Source: Comamonadaceae bacterium (GTDB lineage Bacteria > Pseudomonadota > Gammaproteobacteria > Burkholderiales > Burkholderiaceae_C). Taken from it: DNA of 64,000 nucleotides. The stretch's first letter is position 1. The number at the start of each line of letters is the position of its first letter. The notes under the pieces are model-generated. The model ran no database searches. It was not told the origin of the DNA and saw nothing but the letters and a program-made list of their open reading frames with translations. The translations under genes and the position numbers were made by a program. The stretch covers positions 53,850-117,849 of the forward strand of contig CANJQN010000008.1 in NCBI GenBank assembly GCA_947476465.1, in the 5' to 3' direction. Positions 32,998 to 41,671 of this stretch are shown piece by piece.

Positions 32998-34245
32998 TCA
33001 GGCCAACAGGGGCCGCGGGTCGGCGATTTCGCCCGCGAGCGCGGAGGCAGCCACGGTGGCGGCATTGGCCATATAGATCTCGGCCTCGGTGCTGCCCATG
33101 CGGCCGGCCACATTCATGGTGCCGGTGGACAGGCATACCTCACCCGCCAGCAACTGGGCGAAGCCGCCGAAGCAGGGGCCGCAGGTGGAGGGGCCGATCA
33201 TGGCGCCAGCGTCGACCAGCGCGTCGATCAGGCCCTGTTGGTTGGCGTCACGCTCGGTGCGCGGCGTGATGGGGAACACCAGGAAGCGCACGTCGGGGTG
33301 CACTTTCTTGCCGCGCACAATCTCGGCGGCCACCTGCAGGTCCTCCAGCCGGCCGCCGGCGCAGGTGCCGATCATGGCCTGGTGGATCTTCTTGCCGGCC
33401 ACCTCGCCGATCGGTTTGATGTAGAAAACGTCGGGTGGCGTCACCACCATGGGCTCCAGGGTGGAGACGTCGTAGTGCACCTCGCGGGCATACGTGGCGT
33501 CGGGATCGGAAGTGACGACCTCGTACGGCTTTTCGGTGCGGCCGACGAGGTAATCGGTGACCACCGCGTCAGCGGCGATGATGGCCGTCTCGGCCGACAG
33601 GTACTGCACCGAGTTGCACAGCACCAGGCGGGCGTCCACGCTCATGTCGCGCAGCGCTGGGCCGGTGAACTCGATCACCTGGCCCTGGGCACCGTCCGGC
33701 CCCAGGTCGTGCAGCAGGCGCTCGAACAGGTCGCGGCTGGTCACGCCCGGGCGGAAGCCGCCGGTCAGGTGCACCTTGAGCGTCTCGGGCACGCGCAGCC
33801 AGACCTCGCCTGTGAGAAAGCCGGCCATGACGTCGCCGCCCACGCCCACGCAGTAGGCGCCCATGGCGCCCATGGTGCTCACGTGCGGGTCGATGTGCAT
33901 CACGCACATGCCGGGGCGGATGTGGCCTTCCTCGGCGAACAGGTGGAAGCCGATGCCGCCCTTGTTGACGTCGTAGAACTTCTTGATGTCGTAGCGCTTG
34001 ACGGTGTTGCGGAAATTCTGGTGCAGCTTGGCCACGCCGTCGCTGCTGGGCGAGAAGTAGTGGTCGATGTTGAGCGCGACCTTGTCCGGGTCGATGTTGA
34101 TGGTGCGCATCAGGCCATCGAAGCCGTGCCAGTCGTACATCCACAGCAGGTCGGGCTTGGCATAGACAATCTCGCCGGGCTGCACGTCGCTGCGGCCGGC
34201 GGCGCGCGCGAGGATTTTTTGCGCGATGGTATGGCCCATGCTCAT
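32998..34245 (-). CDS. Aconitase-superfamily hydratase, large subunit
   Basis: The 415-residue protein matches the LeuC/HacA/DmdA group. The Fe-S Cys motifs IGTCAGGRLEDL and CGPCFGG are present. The usual substrate motif GDSHT is replaced by IDPHVST before MGAMGAYCVGVGG. It should dehydrate or hydrate a 2- or 3-hydroxy dicarboxylic acid with a [4Fe-4S] cluster. Placement between an isocitrate-lyase-family enzyme (four-base overlap) and the small subunit mirrors the dimethylmaleate hydratase plus 2,3-dimethylmalate lyase pairing of nicotinate fermentation in Eubacterium barkeri. That is analogy, not proof. Confidence 0.75.
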   Translation of the reverse strand: MSMGHTIAQKILARAAGRSDVQPGEIVYAKPDLLWMYDWHGFDGLMRTINIDPDKVALNIDHYFSPSSDGVAKLHQNFRNTVKRYDIKKFYDVNKGGIGFHLFAEEGHIRPGMCVMHIDPHVSTMGAMGAYCVGVGGDVMAGFLTGEVWLRVPETLKVHLTGGFRPGVTSRDLFERLLHDLGPDGAQGQVIEFTGPALRDMSVDARLVLCNSVQYLSAETAIIAADAVVTDYLVGRTEKPYEVVTSDPDATYAREVHYDVSTLEPMVVTPPDVFYIKPIGEVAGKKIHQAMIGTCAGGRLEDLQVAAEIVRGKKVHPDVRFLVFPITPRTERDANQQGLIDALVDAGAMIGPSTCGPCFGGFAQLLAGEVCLSTGTMNVAGRMGSTEAEIYMANAATVAASALAGEIADPRPLLA

Positions 34246-35138
34246 TGGTCCTTCAGGTAGGGGAAACGCCCTTCGAGCTCGACGAACTTGCGCAGCTCGA
34301 TCAGGCTGAAGAACTCCTTATAGTTCAGCACCGAATCGCGCGCGAAGGTCTCGCGCACCGTGCCTTTTTCCTTGAGCTCCTTGAGCAGGCCGATCATCGC
34401 GTGGGTGGCCACGAACAGCGGCTCCACCGGATAGATCACCACGCCGCGGATCCCCATCTCGCGCAGGTCGTCCGGGGTGACGTCGGCCTGGGCATGCAGG
34501 TACAGCCACAGGGGCGCCTTCACCTCGCGGGCCAGCTGGCTGAACTCCGCGCGGTTGGCCGGCAGTGCGGTGACCATGTCGGCGCCGGCCTCCAGGTACA
34601 GGTGGCAGCGGCGGATCTGCTCCTCGATGGAGACGATGTCGGCGTCGGTACGGGCGGCAATGATGAAGTCCGGGTCGCGCCGTGCTGCCACCGCGCAGCG
34701 CACCTTCATCACCATCTCCTGGGCGGGGATGACCTTCTTGAACTTGCGAAGGCTGCCGCAGAAATTGGGGTGCGGCTGGTCCTCGATGAAGATGCCGGCG
34801 ATGCCGGCATGCTCGAATTCGTGCACGGTGCGCTGGATGTTGGACGGCCCGCCGTAGCCGGCCTCGGCATCGGCCAGCAGCGGGATGTCAACCGCCTGGT
34901 CGATGCGGCGGGCATGGTCGACGATTTCCATCAGGGTGAGCAGGCCGACGTCGGGCTTGCCCAGCAGGCTGGCTTCGAAGCCGAAGCCGGAGAGGAAGGC
35001 GAAAGAAAAGCCCGCAGCTTCCACCAGCTTGGCGCTGAGGGCGTCATGCACCCCCGCCGTGACCAGCAGTTGCTCGTCATGCAACAGTTTGCGCATCCGC
35101 GCGGATTTAGTCATAGGGGCCATCGTCTCGCGTTCCAT
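34242..35138 (-). CDS. Isocitrate lyase/PEP mutase family carbon-carbon lyase
   Basis: The 298-residue protein has the family core PLLADAEAGYGG (metal-binding Asp), GIAGIFIEDQPHPNFCG, IAARTDADIVSIEEQIRR and ALPANRAE. The 2-methylisocitrate-lyase catalytic loop KxCGH is replaced by NFCGS-x-RKF, with the Cys kept. Candidate reactions are cleavage of 2,3-dimethylmalate, methylisocitrate or a related 2-hydroxy diacid to pyruvate and a smaller acid. The start is uncertain: ATG 35138, 35123 and 35114 are all in frame. Confidence 0.75.
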   Translation of the reverse strand: MERETMAPMTKSARMRKLLHDEQLLVTAGVHDALSAKLVEAAGFSFAFLSGFGFEASLLGKPDVGLLTLMEIVDHARRIDQAVDIPLLADAEAGYGGPSNIQRTVHEFEHAGIAGIFIEDQPHPNFCGSLRKFKKVIPAQEMVMKVRCAVAARRDPDFIIAARTDADIVSIEEQIRRCHLYLEAGADMVTALPANRAEFSQLAREVKAPLWLYLHAQADVTPDDLREMGIRGVVIYPVEPLFVATHAMIGLLKELKEKGTVRETFARDSVLNYKEFFSLIELRKFVELEGRFPYLKDQ

Positions 35139-35234
35139 GGTGTGGCCCAGTGTAGGAGGGCAGGGGCGGTGCGGCCTATCGGCGAATACGACGAATTTTC
35201 TGGCGAACGCGGGCCGGCCCCGGCGCGAGGCTGC

Positions 35235-35954
35235 TCAACCGAAGTACAGCCCGCCGTTGACGTGCCACACCTGCCCGGTGGTGTACGCCCCGTCGGCCGA
35301 CACCAGCAGCGCCACTGCCGCCGCCACCTCCGCGGGGTCGCCCAGCCGACCGGCGGGAATCTTCAACTGGGCGACGGCCGCCGCGCCATCGGGCGCGCCG
35401 GTATCCATGACGCCGGGCGAGACGCAGTTGACCGTGATGCGCCGGTCTGCGAGCTCCACGGCCAGCGAACGCGCCAGTCCCTCGATGCCCGCCTTGGCCG
35501 CGGCCAGGTGGGCCCGGCCGGCGCGGCCGATGGCGCCGACGGTGCCGGTGATGAAGACGATGCGCCCGCCCGCCGCCGGGACATGCGCCAGGGCGGCCCG
35601 GCTGCAGAGGAAGGCGGCGTCGAGGTTGTTGGCCATCACCTCGCGCCATTGCGCCAAGCTCATGTCGGCCACCAAGGTCATGCTGCGCACGCCGGCGGCA
35701 TGCACGACCGCATCGATGGCGCCGAAGGCACCCGCGGCCGCCGAGAAGGCGGCCGCGACGTCATCTTCCCTGGAGCAGTCGGCCGCCACGTGGATGGCTC
35801 GCACGCCCTCCTTGGCGAGCAGGCCCAGCGCCTCGTCGGCCGCGGCATCGCGCCGGCGGCTGACCAGGACCAGGTCCATTCCAGCGCGCGCCAGCCGCAG
35901 CGAGATTGTCCGCCCGAGGCCTCGCGTGCCGCCGGTGACGAGGGCGGTGGTCAT
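35235..35954 (-). CDS. Short-chain dehydrogenase/reductase-like protein lacking the usual active site
   Basis: The 239-residue protein has the SDR nucleotide motif VTGGTRGLGR, DCSREDD and HAAG (normally NAAG). Where FabG has ISS and NYAAAK it reads ITG and HLAAAK, so catalytic Ser and Tyr are replaced by Gly and Leu while Lys is kept. It may be catalytically inactive or use a different mechanism. It is the first gene of the minus-strand catabolic run, separated by 96 bases from the lyase gene. A family B repeat lies upstream. Confidence 0.8.
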   Translation of the reverse strand: MTTALVTGGTRGLGRTISLRLARAGMDLVLVSRRRDAAADEALGLLAKEGVRAIHVAADCSREDDVAAAFSAAAGAFGAIDAVVHAAGVRSMTLVADMSLAQWREVMANNLDAAFLCSRAALAHVPAAGGRIVFITGTVGAIGRAGRAHLAAAKAGIEGLARSLAVELADRRITVNCVSPGVMDTGAPDGAAAVAQLKIPAGRLGDPAEVAAAVALLVSADGAYTTGQVWHVNGGLYFG

Positions 35955-36093
35955 GTTGCCCCCACGCTCGGCACTGCGTGTCCTTCGCTGCCCCCCGGGG
36001 GGGTGTGAGCTTGCTTGAGGCGGCTCGGCGCTGCGCTCATGTTGCCCCCACGCTCGGCACTGCGTGTCCTTCGACGCTCGGCGCTGCGCTCAT
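35951..36093 (-). repeat. Family B repeat, one full and one shortened copy in tandem
   Basis: Two units, 35951-36042 and 36043-36093, share the CCCCCACGCTCGGCACTGCG and CGGCGCTGCGCTCATG ends; the second lacks the central hairpin part. The outer edges coincide with the ATG of the SDR gene and the TGA of the LuxR regulator gene, as at 4264-4352. Confidence 0.75.
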
Positions 36094-38792
36094 GCGACCA
36101 ACTGCATCTTGCGGGCCAGGGCCACCGCGTGCGTGCGGTTCTTCGCCTTGAGCTTCTGGAATATGTTGCGCACGTGGGTGCGCACGGTGCTGTCGGACAC
36201 GAACAGCGTCTCCATGATGGCGTTGTTCGAATAGCCGGCGGCCAGAAGCTCCAGCACGCGGACTTCCTTGCGCGTGAGTTCCGATTCCGGCGCCGGGGCG
36301 GGGGCCTGCTCATCCGTTGTTTCATGGACCGCACCGATCGCCGGGGCCAGCCGCTGAAGGTATTCGCCCAGCAGGGGATCCGCCGCGGCCGCCTTCTGGC
36401 CGGCCGCCGCGCGCCGAAAGCGCTGAAGCAAGCGCCCGGCGCACGCACCCTCGTCGGCGATCAGGCGCACGAAGCCCTCGCGCGCCGCATCCTGGAGCAC
36501 GCCGCCCAAGCGGGTCAGCGCGCCATCGGTATCGCCGGCCGCATCCATGGCCAGGCATTGCAACAGCCGCAGCTTGAGCGCCCGCCGGTGCCGGCCTTCG
36601 TCACAAGCGCGAGCCAGCTCAGCAGCCAGCGGCGCCAGAGCAGCATGGGGATCGCCCGCGAGGATCTCCCAGCGCAACGATGCGATCAGGAAGTCATTGA
36701 TGTCATGGGCGGGAAAGCGCAGTGCCCGTACCTTGTCCCACATGGCGTCGTCGCGGGCGCGTTCCAGCTCTTCGCGTGCGGCCGCGGCGTTGCCTTGCAG
36801 CAGGAACAGGCGCGAGCGTTCCAGCTTGGCCGCCGCCACCACGCGGGCCAACTGGCGGCTGCTGCCGGCCCATTCCAGGTCCACCAGGGCGCGCTGGGCG
36901 CCGTCGAGGTCGCCGCGCAGACAGGCGAGCCGCGCGCGCATGGCGTAGCCGATGATCATGTGGTCGGGTAGAGCCACGTCATGCGCCAGGGGCAGGTAGG
37001 CGTTGAGCAGGCGTTCGGCACCGTCGAGGTCGTTGGTTTCGTACAGCCCGTCGGCGTAGACGATGCCCGCCCACGCATTGCCGTTGTGCAAGTTGTAGGA
37101 GGTGGCGCGCTGCGCCCCGACCGCCAGGCGGAACCGCGCCATGGCCAGCCGCAGCCGGCCTTCGGTCAGGTCGAGGATGCCCTGCAGCGTCTCGGTGTAC
37201 ATGATGTTGAAGCGGCCGTCCGCGCCCTGGCTGCGGCGCGCCGCATCGAGCAGGCGGTGCGCGTCCTGCGGCCGGCCGATCACCGACACCACGCAGGCCA
37301 TGGCGTTCGACAGCACGCTGTCGGCGAACGTGTTGCCGGTGGGCAGCAGCGCCAGCTGCGGCTGGCCGGCTTCGAAGGCCTCGTCGTAGCGGTCGAGCAT
37401 GCCCAGCAGCAACGGCCGCAGCGCGTTGACGCTGGCCTGCACATGCGGGTCGCCTTCGCCGAGCGGGCCGGCGTCCTGCAGCCAGGCCATGGTGGTCTGC
37501 GGGCCGCGGGTGAAACAGGTGGCCCAGATCGCCACCGCCTCCAGCCGCGGATGCTGGCGCAGCTGCGCCTTTGGAATCGTCTGGAACCAGCGCGCCAGCA
37601 GCCGCATGCGGCCGTCCTTGAGCAGCACCTGCGCATGCAGCGCCAGCAGCTTGAGGGCGCGCCCGGCGTCGCCGGCCTCCAATGCGTGCTCGATCGCCGG
37701 CACCGGGCGGCCATGGGCCTCATACCAGTCACAGGCCGACAGGTGCAGCGCGGGCAGCTCCTGGGGGTGCTCGCGCCCCAGGCGGGCGCGCAGGTATTCC
37801 GCGAACAGGCTGTGGTAGCGATAGGTGTCGGGCTCGCCTTCCAGCGGGGCCAGGAAGTGGCCCGACACATGCAGTTGCTCGAGCAGGCCGGCCGCGTTTG
37901 CGCCCGGCACCAGCGCATCGCACAGCGGGGCGGCCAGGTTGCGCAGCACGCTGGTGCGCAGCAGGAAGGCGCGCACGCGCGCGTCCTGCTTTTCGAACAC
38001 CTCCTCGGCGAGGTAGTCCGCGATGGCGCGGGTGCTGCCGGAAAAACGCTGCACGAAGGCGCTGCCGTCCTCGTTGCGGTCCAGCGCCAGCGAGGTCATC
38101 CAGAGGGCGGCGATCCAGCCCTCGGTCTTGTGGTGCAGTTCCGCCGCCACATCGGCCGGCAGGCCGCCCTGGCGGCGCAACCGGAAGTAGGCGCGGGTCT
38201 CGTCCAGGCTGAAGCGCAGCGCCTCGGCGTCGATATCCACCAGGTCGCCGCGGGCCCGCAGACGCGCCAGGCTCAGCTCCGGCAGGTTGCGGGTGCCCAC
38301 GACCAGCTGGCCGCGGCGCGGCAGCCGCTCGATGATTTCGTGCACGAGGGCGATGGCCGCGGGCTCGCGCAGCAGCTCGAACTCGTCGAGGAAGAGCACG
38401 AAGGGTGCGTCGGCGGCCGAAAGCGCCTCCACCGCATCGGGCAGCTGTGAGCCGGCGGTGCGCACGCCCGGCTGCAGCATGTCCGCCACCGCGATGCCCA
38501 GGCAGCGCAGGAAACGTGAGGCGTCGTTGTCGGCGCGGTCGATGGTGATCCAGCCGGTGTGCACGCCGTCCTTGATGAGGCGCGCCCGGGCCTGCCCCAT
38601 GACCGTGGTCTTGCCGTAACCGGCCGGCGCGCGTACCAGGATGAGCTTGGCGCCGCGGCCGTGGCAGACGCGCTCGCACAGTGCCGTGCGCTCCACCATG
38701 GCGGCGGGCGGCGCTGGAGGGCTCAGCTTGGAGCGGGCCGGTGGCATCGCGTGCGGGGCGGTCCCGGCCGTCAATGCGCGACGCGTTGACAT
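36090..38792 (-). CDS. MalT-type LuxR family transcriptional activator
   Basis: The protein is about 900 residues. It has an N-terminal ATPase (Walker A RAPAGYGKTTVMGQ, Walker B FVLFLDEFELL), a long helical repeat sensor region (residues about 350-800) and a C-terminal LuxR helix-turn-helix (LTRKEVRVLELLAAGYSNNAIMETLFVSDSTVRTHVRNI). MalT-like regulators oligomerise with ATP and an inducer, often an acyl-CoA or sugar. It lies between the minus-strand catabolic operon and the divergent plus-strand acyl-CoA operon, so it probably activates one or both. ATG 38792 gives a normal domain start; an AGGA lies just upstream. Confidence 0.85.
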   Translation of the reverse strand: MSTRRALTAGTAPHAMPPARSKLSPPAPPAAMVERTALCERVCHGRGAKLILVRAPAGYGKTTVMGQARARLIKDGVHTGWITIDRADNDASRFLRCLGIAVADMLQPGVRTAGSQLPDAVEALSAADAPFVLFLDEFELLREPAAIALVHEIIERLPRRGQLVVGTRNLPELSLARLRARGDLVDIDAEALRFSLDETRAYFRLRRQGGLPADVAAELHHKTEGWIAALWMTSLALDRNEDGSAFVQRFSGSTRAIADYLAEEVFEKQDARVRAFLLRTSVLRNLAAPLCDALVPGANAAGLLEQLHVSGHFLAPLEGEPDTYRYHSLFAEYLRARLGREHPQELPALHLSACDWYEAHGRPVPAIEHALEAGDAGRALKLLALHAQVLLKDGRMRLLARWFQTIPKAQLRQHPRLEAVAIWATCFTRGPQTTMAWLQDAGPLGEGDPHVQASVNALRPLLLGMLDRYDEAFEAGQPQLALLPTGNTFADSVLSNAMACVVSVIGRPQDAHRLLDAARRSQGADGRFNIMYTETLQGILDLTEGRLRLAMARFRLAVGAQRATSYNLHNGNAWAGIVYADGLYETNDLDGAERLLNAYLPLAHDVALPDHMIIGYAMRARLACLRGDLDGAQRALVDLEWAGSSRQLARVVAAAKLERSRLFLLQGNAAAAREELERARDDAMWDKVRALRFPAHDINDFLIASLRWEILAGDPHAALAPLAAELARACDEGRHRRALKLRLLQCLAMDAAGDTDGALTRLGGVLQDAAREGFVRLIADEGACAGRLLQRFRRAAAGQKAAAADPLLGEYLQRLAPAIGAVHETTDEQAPAPAPESELTRKEVRVLELLAAGYSNNAIMETLFVSDSTVRTHVRNIFQKLKAKNRTHAVALARKMQLVA

Positions 38793-38885
38793 GCTTGTCC
38801 TGGGGGTGATGCGGCGCAGTGTGCCACGTGCCGCCGGGCTGGCCTTCGGGACAATCCCGTAGCCGCTTTTCGTCGTTTTCGCCGA

Positions 38886-38914
38886 TTGGACAGGACGCCG
38901 CGGCCCACTACACT
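38886..38914 (+). promoter_or_regulatory. Probable sigma-70 promoter of the acyl-CoA operon
   Basis: TTGGAC (38886-38891) and TACACT (38909-38914) are 17 bases apart. Initiation about seven bases later would leave at most a few bases before ATG 38925, and no Shine-Dalgarno is present, so translation may be leaderless. Confidence 0.5.
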
Positions 38915-38924
38915 CGCAGCGAAC

Positions 38925-40490
38925 ATGGCACGCATGCACCTCACGCAGGCCCTGCACAAGGGCGTTTCCCAGGTCCCGCAGGCGACCGCCGTCGTGTTCG
39001 GCGAGCGGCGGCGCAGCTTCGCCGAGGTGACCGGGCGCGTCGCGCGCCTGGCCGCGGCGCTGCGCGCCCTGGGCCTTGCGCCGGGTGGCCGCGCCGGCAT
39101 GCTGGCGCTCAACTGCGACCGCTACCTCGAGTTCTTCTACGCCGTCTGGTGGGCCGGCGGCGTGGTCAACCCGGTGAATATCCGCTGGAGCGCCAGCGAG
39201 ATCGCCTATTCCCTGGACGACTGCGACACCCGCATCCTGTTCGTGGACGCGCAGTTCCAGCCGCTGGCCGGCGAGTTGCGCCAGCGCTCCCGGTCGCTCA
39301 CGACGCTGGTCTACACCGGCGAGGGCCCCGCGCCGCAAGGCATGCTGGGTTTTGAAGACCTGCTGGCCGCACACGCGCCCTGCGAGGACGCGCAGCGCGG
39401 CGGCGACGACCTGGCGGCGGTGATGTACACCGGCGGCACCACCGGCCTGCCCAAGGGCGTGATGCTCACGCACGCCAACATGTTCACCAATTCGCTCAAC
39501 ACGCTGGCCACCATCGCGCGTGGGCCGGACACCGTCTGCATCCAGACGGCGCCGATGTTCCACATCGGCGGCGTGGCGCTGATGCTGCAGGTGCTGCAGT
39601 GGCTGGGCAGGCAGGTGATCCTGCCGGCCTTCGATGAGACGGTTCTGCTGGAGACGATCCAGCGCGAGAAGGGCACCGAGACCTTCATCGTGCCGACCAT
39701 GCTCAAGCGCGTAATCGAGCATCCGCGCCTGGCCGAGTACGACGTGTCCAGCCTGCGGATCCTGTTCTACGGCGCGGCCCCCATCGACGACGCGCTGTTG
39801 GAGCAGGCCCTGCGCAAGCTGCCCACCGCCGGCTTCTGGCAGGTCTATGGCATGACCGAGCTGTCGCCGGTGGTCACCGCGCTGCCACCGCGCTGCCACC
39901 GGCCTGGGGCCGGGCCGGGGGGCAAGCTGCGTTCGGCGGGCCTGCCCCTGCTGTCGGTGGAGGTGCGTATCGTCGATCCGCAGGGCCAGCCGGTTGCGAC
40001 CGGCGCCGTGGGCGAGATCGCCGTGCGCGGGCCGACCGTCATGGCCGGCTACTGGAACAAGCCGGCCGAGACCGCGGCGGTGCTGCGCGATGGCTGGATG
40101 CACACCGGCGATGGCGGCCGCATGGACGAGGATGGCTACGTGTACGTGGTCGACCGCATCAAGGACATGGTGGTCACCGGCGGCGAGAACGTCTATTCGG
40201 CCGAGGTGGAGAACGCCATCGCGCAGCTGCCGCAGGTGTCAATGTGCGCGGTGATCGGCGTGCCCGACGAGCAGTGGGGCGAGCGGGTGCACGCGGTGGT
40301 GGTGCTGCGCGAAGACGCGCCGCTTACGGCGCAGGCGCTGATCGCCCACTGCAAGACCCGGATCGCCGGCTACAAATGCCCGCGCAGCGTGGAGTTTGTC
40401 GACGCCATTCCGTTGTCGGCCGCCGGCAAGATGCTGAAATACAAGCTGCGCGAGCGCTACTGGGCCGGCCGCGACCGCCGCGTGGCCTGA
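38925..40490 (+). CDS. AMP-forming acyl-CoA synthetase
   Basis: The 521-residue enzyme has MYTGGTTGLPKGVMLTH, QVYGMTELSPVVT, WMHTGDGGRMDEDGYVYVVDRIKDMVVTGGENVYSAEVE and a C-terminal SAAGKMLKYKLR with the catalytic Lys. It is of the long/medium-chain FadD-like type. It starts a four-gene plus-strand operon (gaps 14, 18 and 19 bases) with dehydrogenase, SDR and thiolase, consistent with activation and beta-oxidation of an acid. ATG 38925 is used; ATG 38934 is also possible. Confidence 0.9.
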   Translation: MARMHLTQALHKGVSQVPQATAVVFGERRRSFAEVTGRVARLAAALRALGLAPGGRAGMLALNCDRYLEFFYAVWWAGGVVNPVNIRWSASEIAYSLDDCDTRILFVDAQFQPLAGELRQRSRSLTTLVYTGEGPAPQGMLGFEDLLAAHAPCEDAQRGGDDLAAVMYTGGTTGLPKGVMLTHANMFTNSLNTLATIARGPDTVCIQTAPMFHIGGVALMLQVLQWLGRQVILPAFDETVLLETIQREKGTETFIVPTMLKRVIEHPRLAEYDVSSLRILFYGAAPIDDALLEQALRKLPTAGFWQVYGMTELSPVVTALPPRCHRPGAGPGGKLRSAGLPLLSVEVRIVDPQGQPVATGAVGEIAVRGPTVMAGYWNKPAETAAVLRDGWMHTGDGGRMDEDGYVYVVDRIKDMVVTGGENVYSAEVENAIAQLPQVSMCAVIGVPDEQWGERVHAVVVLREDAPLTAQALIAHCKTRIAGYKCPRSVEFVDAIPLSAAGKMLKYKLRERYWAGRDRRVA

Positions 40491-40504
40491 GGACGGACAT
40501 CGCT

Positions 40505-41653
40505 ATGGCTATCACCTTCCGGCGTTCCTGGTCCAGTCCCGAGCTCGAGCAGTACCGCGACACCGTGGTGCGTTTTCTGGTGGAGCACATGCAGCCGCAG
40601 GACGAGGCCGCGCGGCAGCGCGGGCATGTTGGTCATGCGCTGTGGCGCGCCGCCGGCCAGCTGGGCCTGCTGTGCACCGACATTCCCGAGCAGTATGGCG
40701 GCGGCGGCGGCGATTTTCGCCACGAGGCGGTGCTGTACGAGGAGATGTCGCGGCGCGCCCTTAGCGGCATGAACGCCGGCGTGCATTCCATCGTGGCGCA
40801 CTACCTGCTGTCGCACGGCACCGAGGCGCAAAAGAACCGTTACCTGCCGCGCATGGCCGCCGGCGAGATGGTGGGCGCCATCGCGATGACGGAGCCCGGC
40901 ACCGGCTCCGACCTGCAGGCGATCCGCACCCGGGCGGTGGCGGATGCCCAGGGCTACAGCATCACCGGCAGCAAGTCCTTCATCTCCAACGGCTACCTGG
41001 CCGGCCTGGTGCTGGTGGTGTGCAAGACCGATCCGGCGCAGGGCTCGCGCGGCATCTCCATCCTGCTGGTGGAGGCGCAGGACTGCCCGGGTTTTCGCGT
41101 GGGGCGGCTGCTGGACAAGGTGGGCATGAAGGCGCAGGACACATCCGAGTTATTTTTCGACGACGTGCGGGTGGGCCGCGACGCCGTGCTGGGCGGCCAG
41201 GAGGGCTGCGGCTTTTCCCAGCTGATGACCGACCTGCCGTATGAGCGGTTGATCATTGGCGTGCTGGCCCTGGCGGCCATGGAGGGCGCTTACGAGGAGA
41301 CGCTGCGCTACGTGCGCGAGCGGCAGGCTTTCGGTCAGGCGGTGATGGAGTTCCAGAACACCCGCTTCAAGCTGGCGGAGATCGCGACCGAGATCCAGGT
41401 GGGCCGGGCCTTCATCGACCGCTGCGTCGAGGACCTGGTGGCCGGCCGGCTCGACACCGCCACCGCCTCCATGGCCAAGCTGTGGGGCAGCGAGACGCAG
41501 GGCCGCGTGATCGACACCTGCCTGCAGCTGTTCGGCGGTTACGGCTACATGAACGAATACCTCATCGCGCGCATGTACGCGGATTCCCGCGTGCAGCGCA
41601 TTTATGGCGGCACCAGCGAGATCATGAAGGAAGTGATCGCGCGCGCCCTCTGA
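40505..41653 (+). CDS. Acyl-CoA dehydrogenase
   Basis: The 382-residue flavoprotein has AMTEPGTGSDLQ, SKSFISNG, RQAFGQAVMEFQ and QLFGGYGYMNEY-LIARMYADSRVQRIYGGTSEIMKEVIAR. The position of the catalytic Glu in helix G seems filled by YERLI (as in isovaleryl/long-chain type enzymes), and GGTSE replaces EGTSE. It oxidises acyl-CoA to 2-enoyl-CoA and passes electrons to ETF, which links to the ETF-ubiquinone oxidoreductase at 60498. Second gene of the operon. Confidence 0.9.
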   Translation: MAITFRRSWSSPELEQYRDTVVRFLVEHMQPQDEAARQRGHVGHALWRAAGQLGLLCTDIPEQYGGGGGDFRHEAVLYEEMSRRALSGMNAGVHSIVAHYLLSHGTEAQKNRYLPRMAAGEMVGAIAMTEPGTGSDLQAIRTRAVADAQGYSITGSKSFISNGYLAGLVLVVCKTDPAQGSRGISILLVEAQDCPGFRVGRLLDKVGMKAQDTSELFFDDVRVGRDAVLGGQEGCGFSQLMTDLPYERLIIGVLALAAMEGAYEETLRYVRERQAFGQAVMEFQNTRFKLAEIATEIQVGRAFIDRCVEDLVAGRLDTATASMAKLWGSETQGRVIDTCLQLFGGYGYMNEYLIARMYADSRVQRIYGGTSEIMKEVIARAL

Positions 41654-41671
41654 ACACTCAGGAGCTGTCCG

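Noticed and set aside
38793..40103. Upstream extension of the LuxR regulator frame (to 40103)
   Set aside because: It lies antisense to the acyl-CoA synthetase gene, has low-complexity composition, and the regulator's normal N-terminus starts at 38792.
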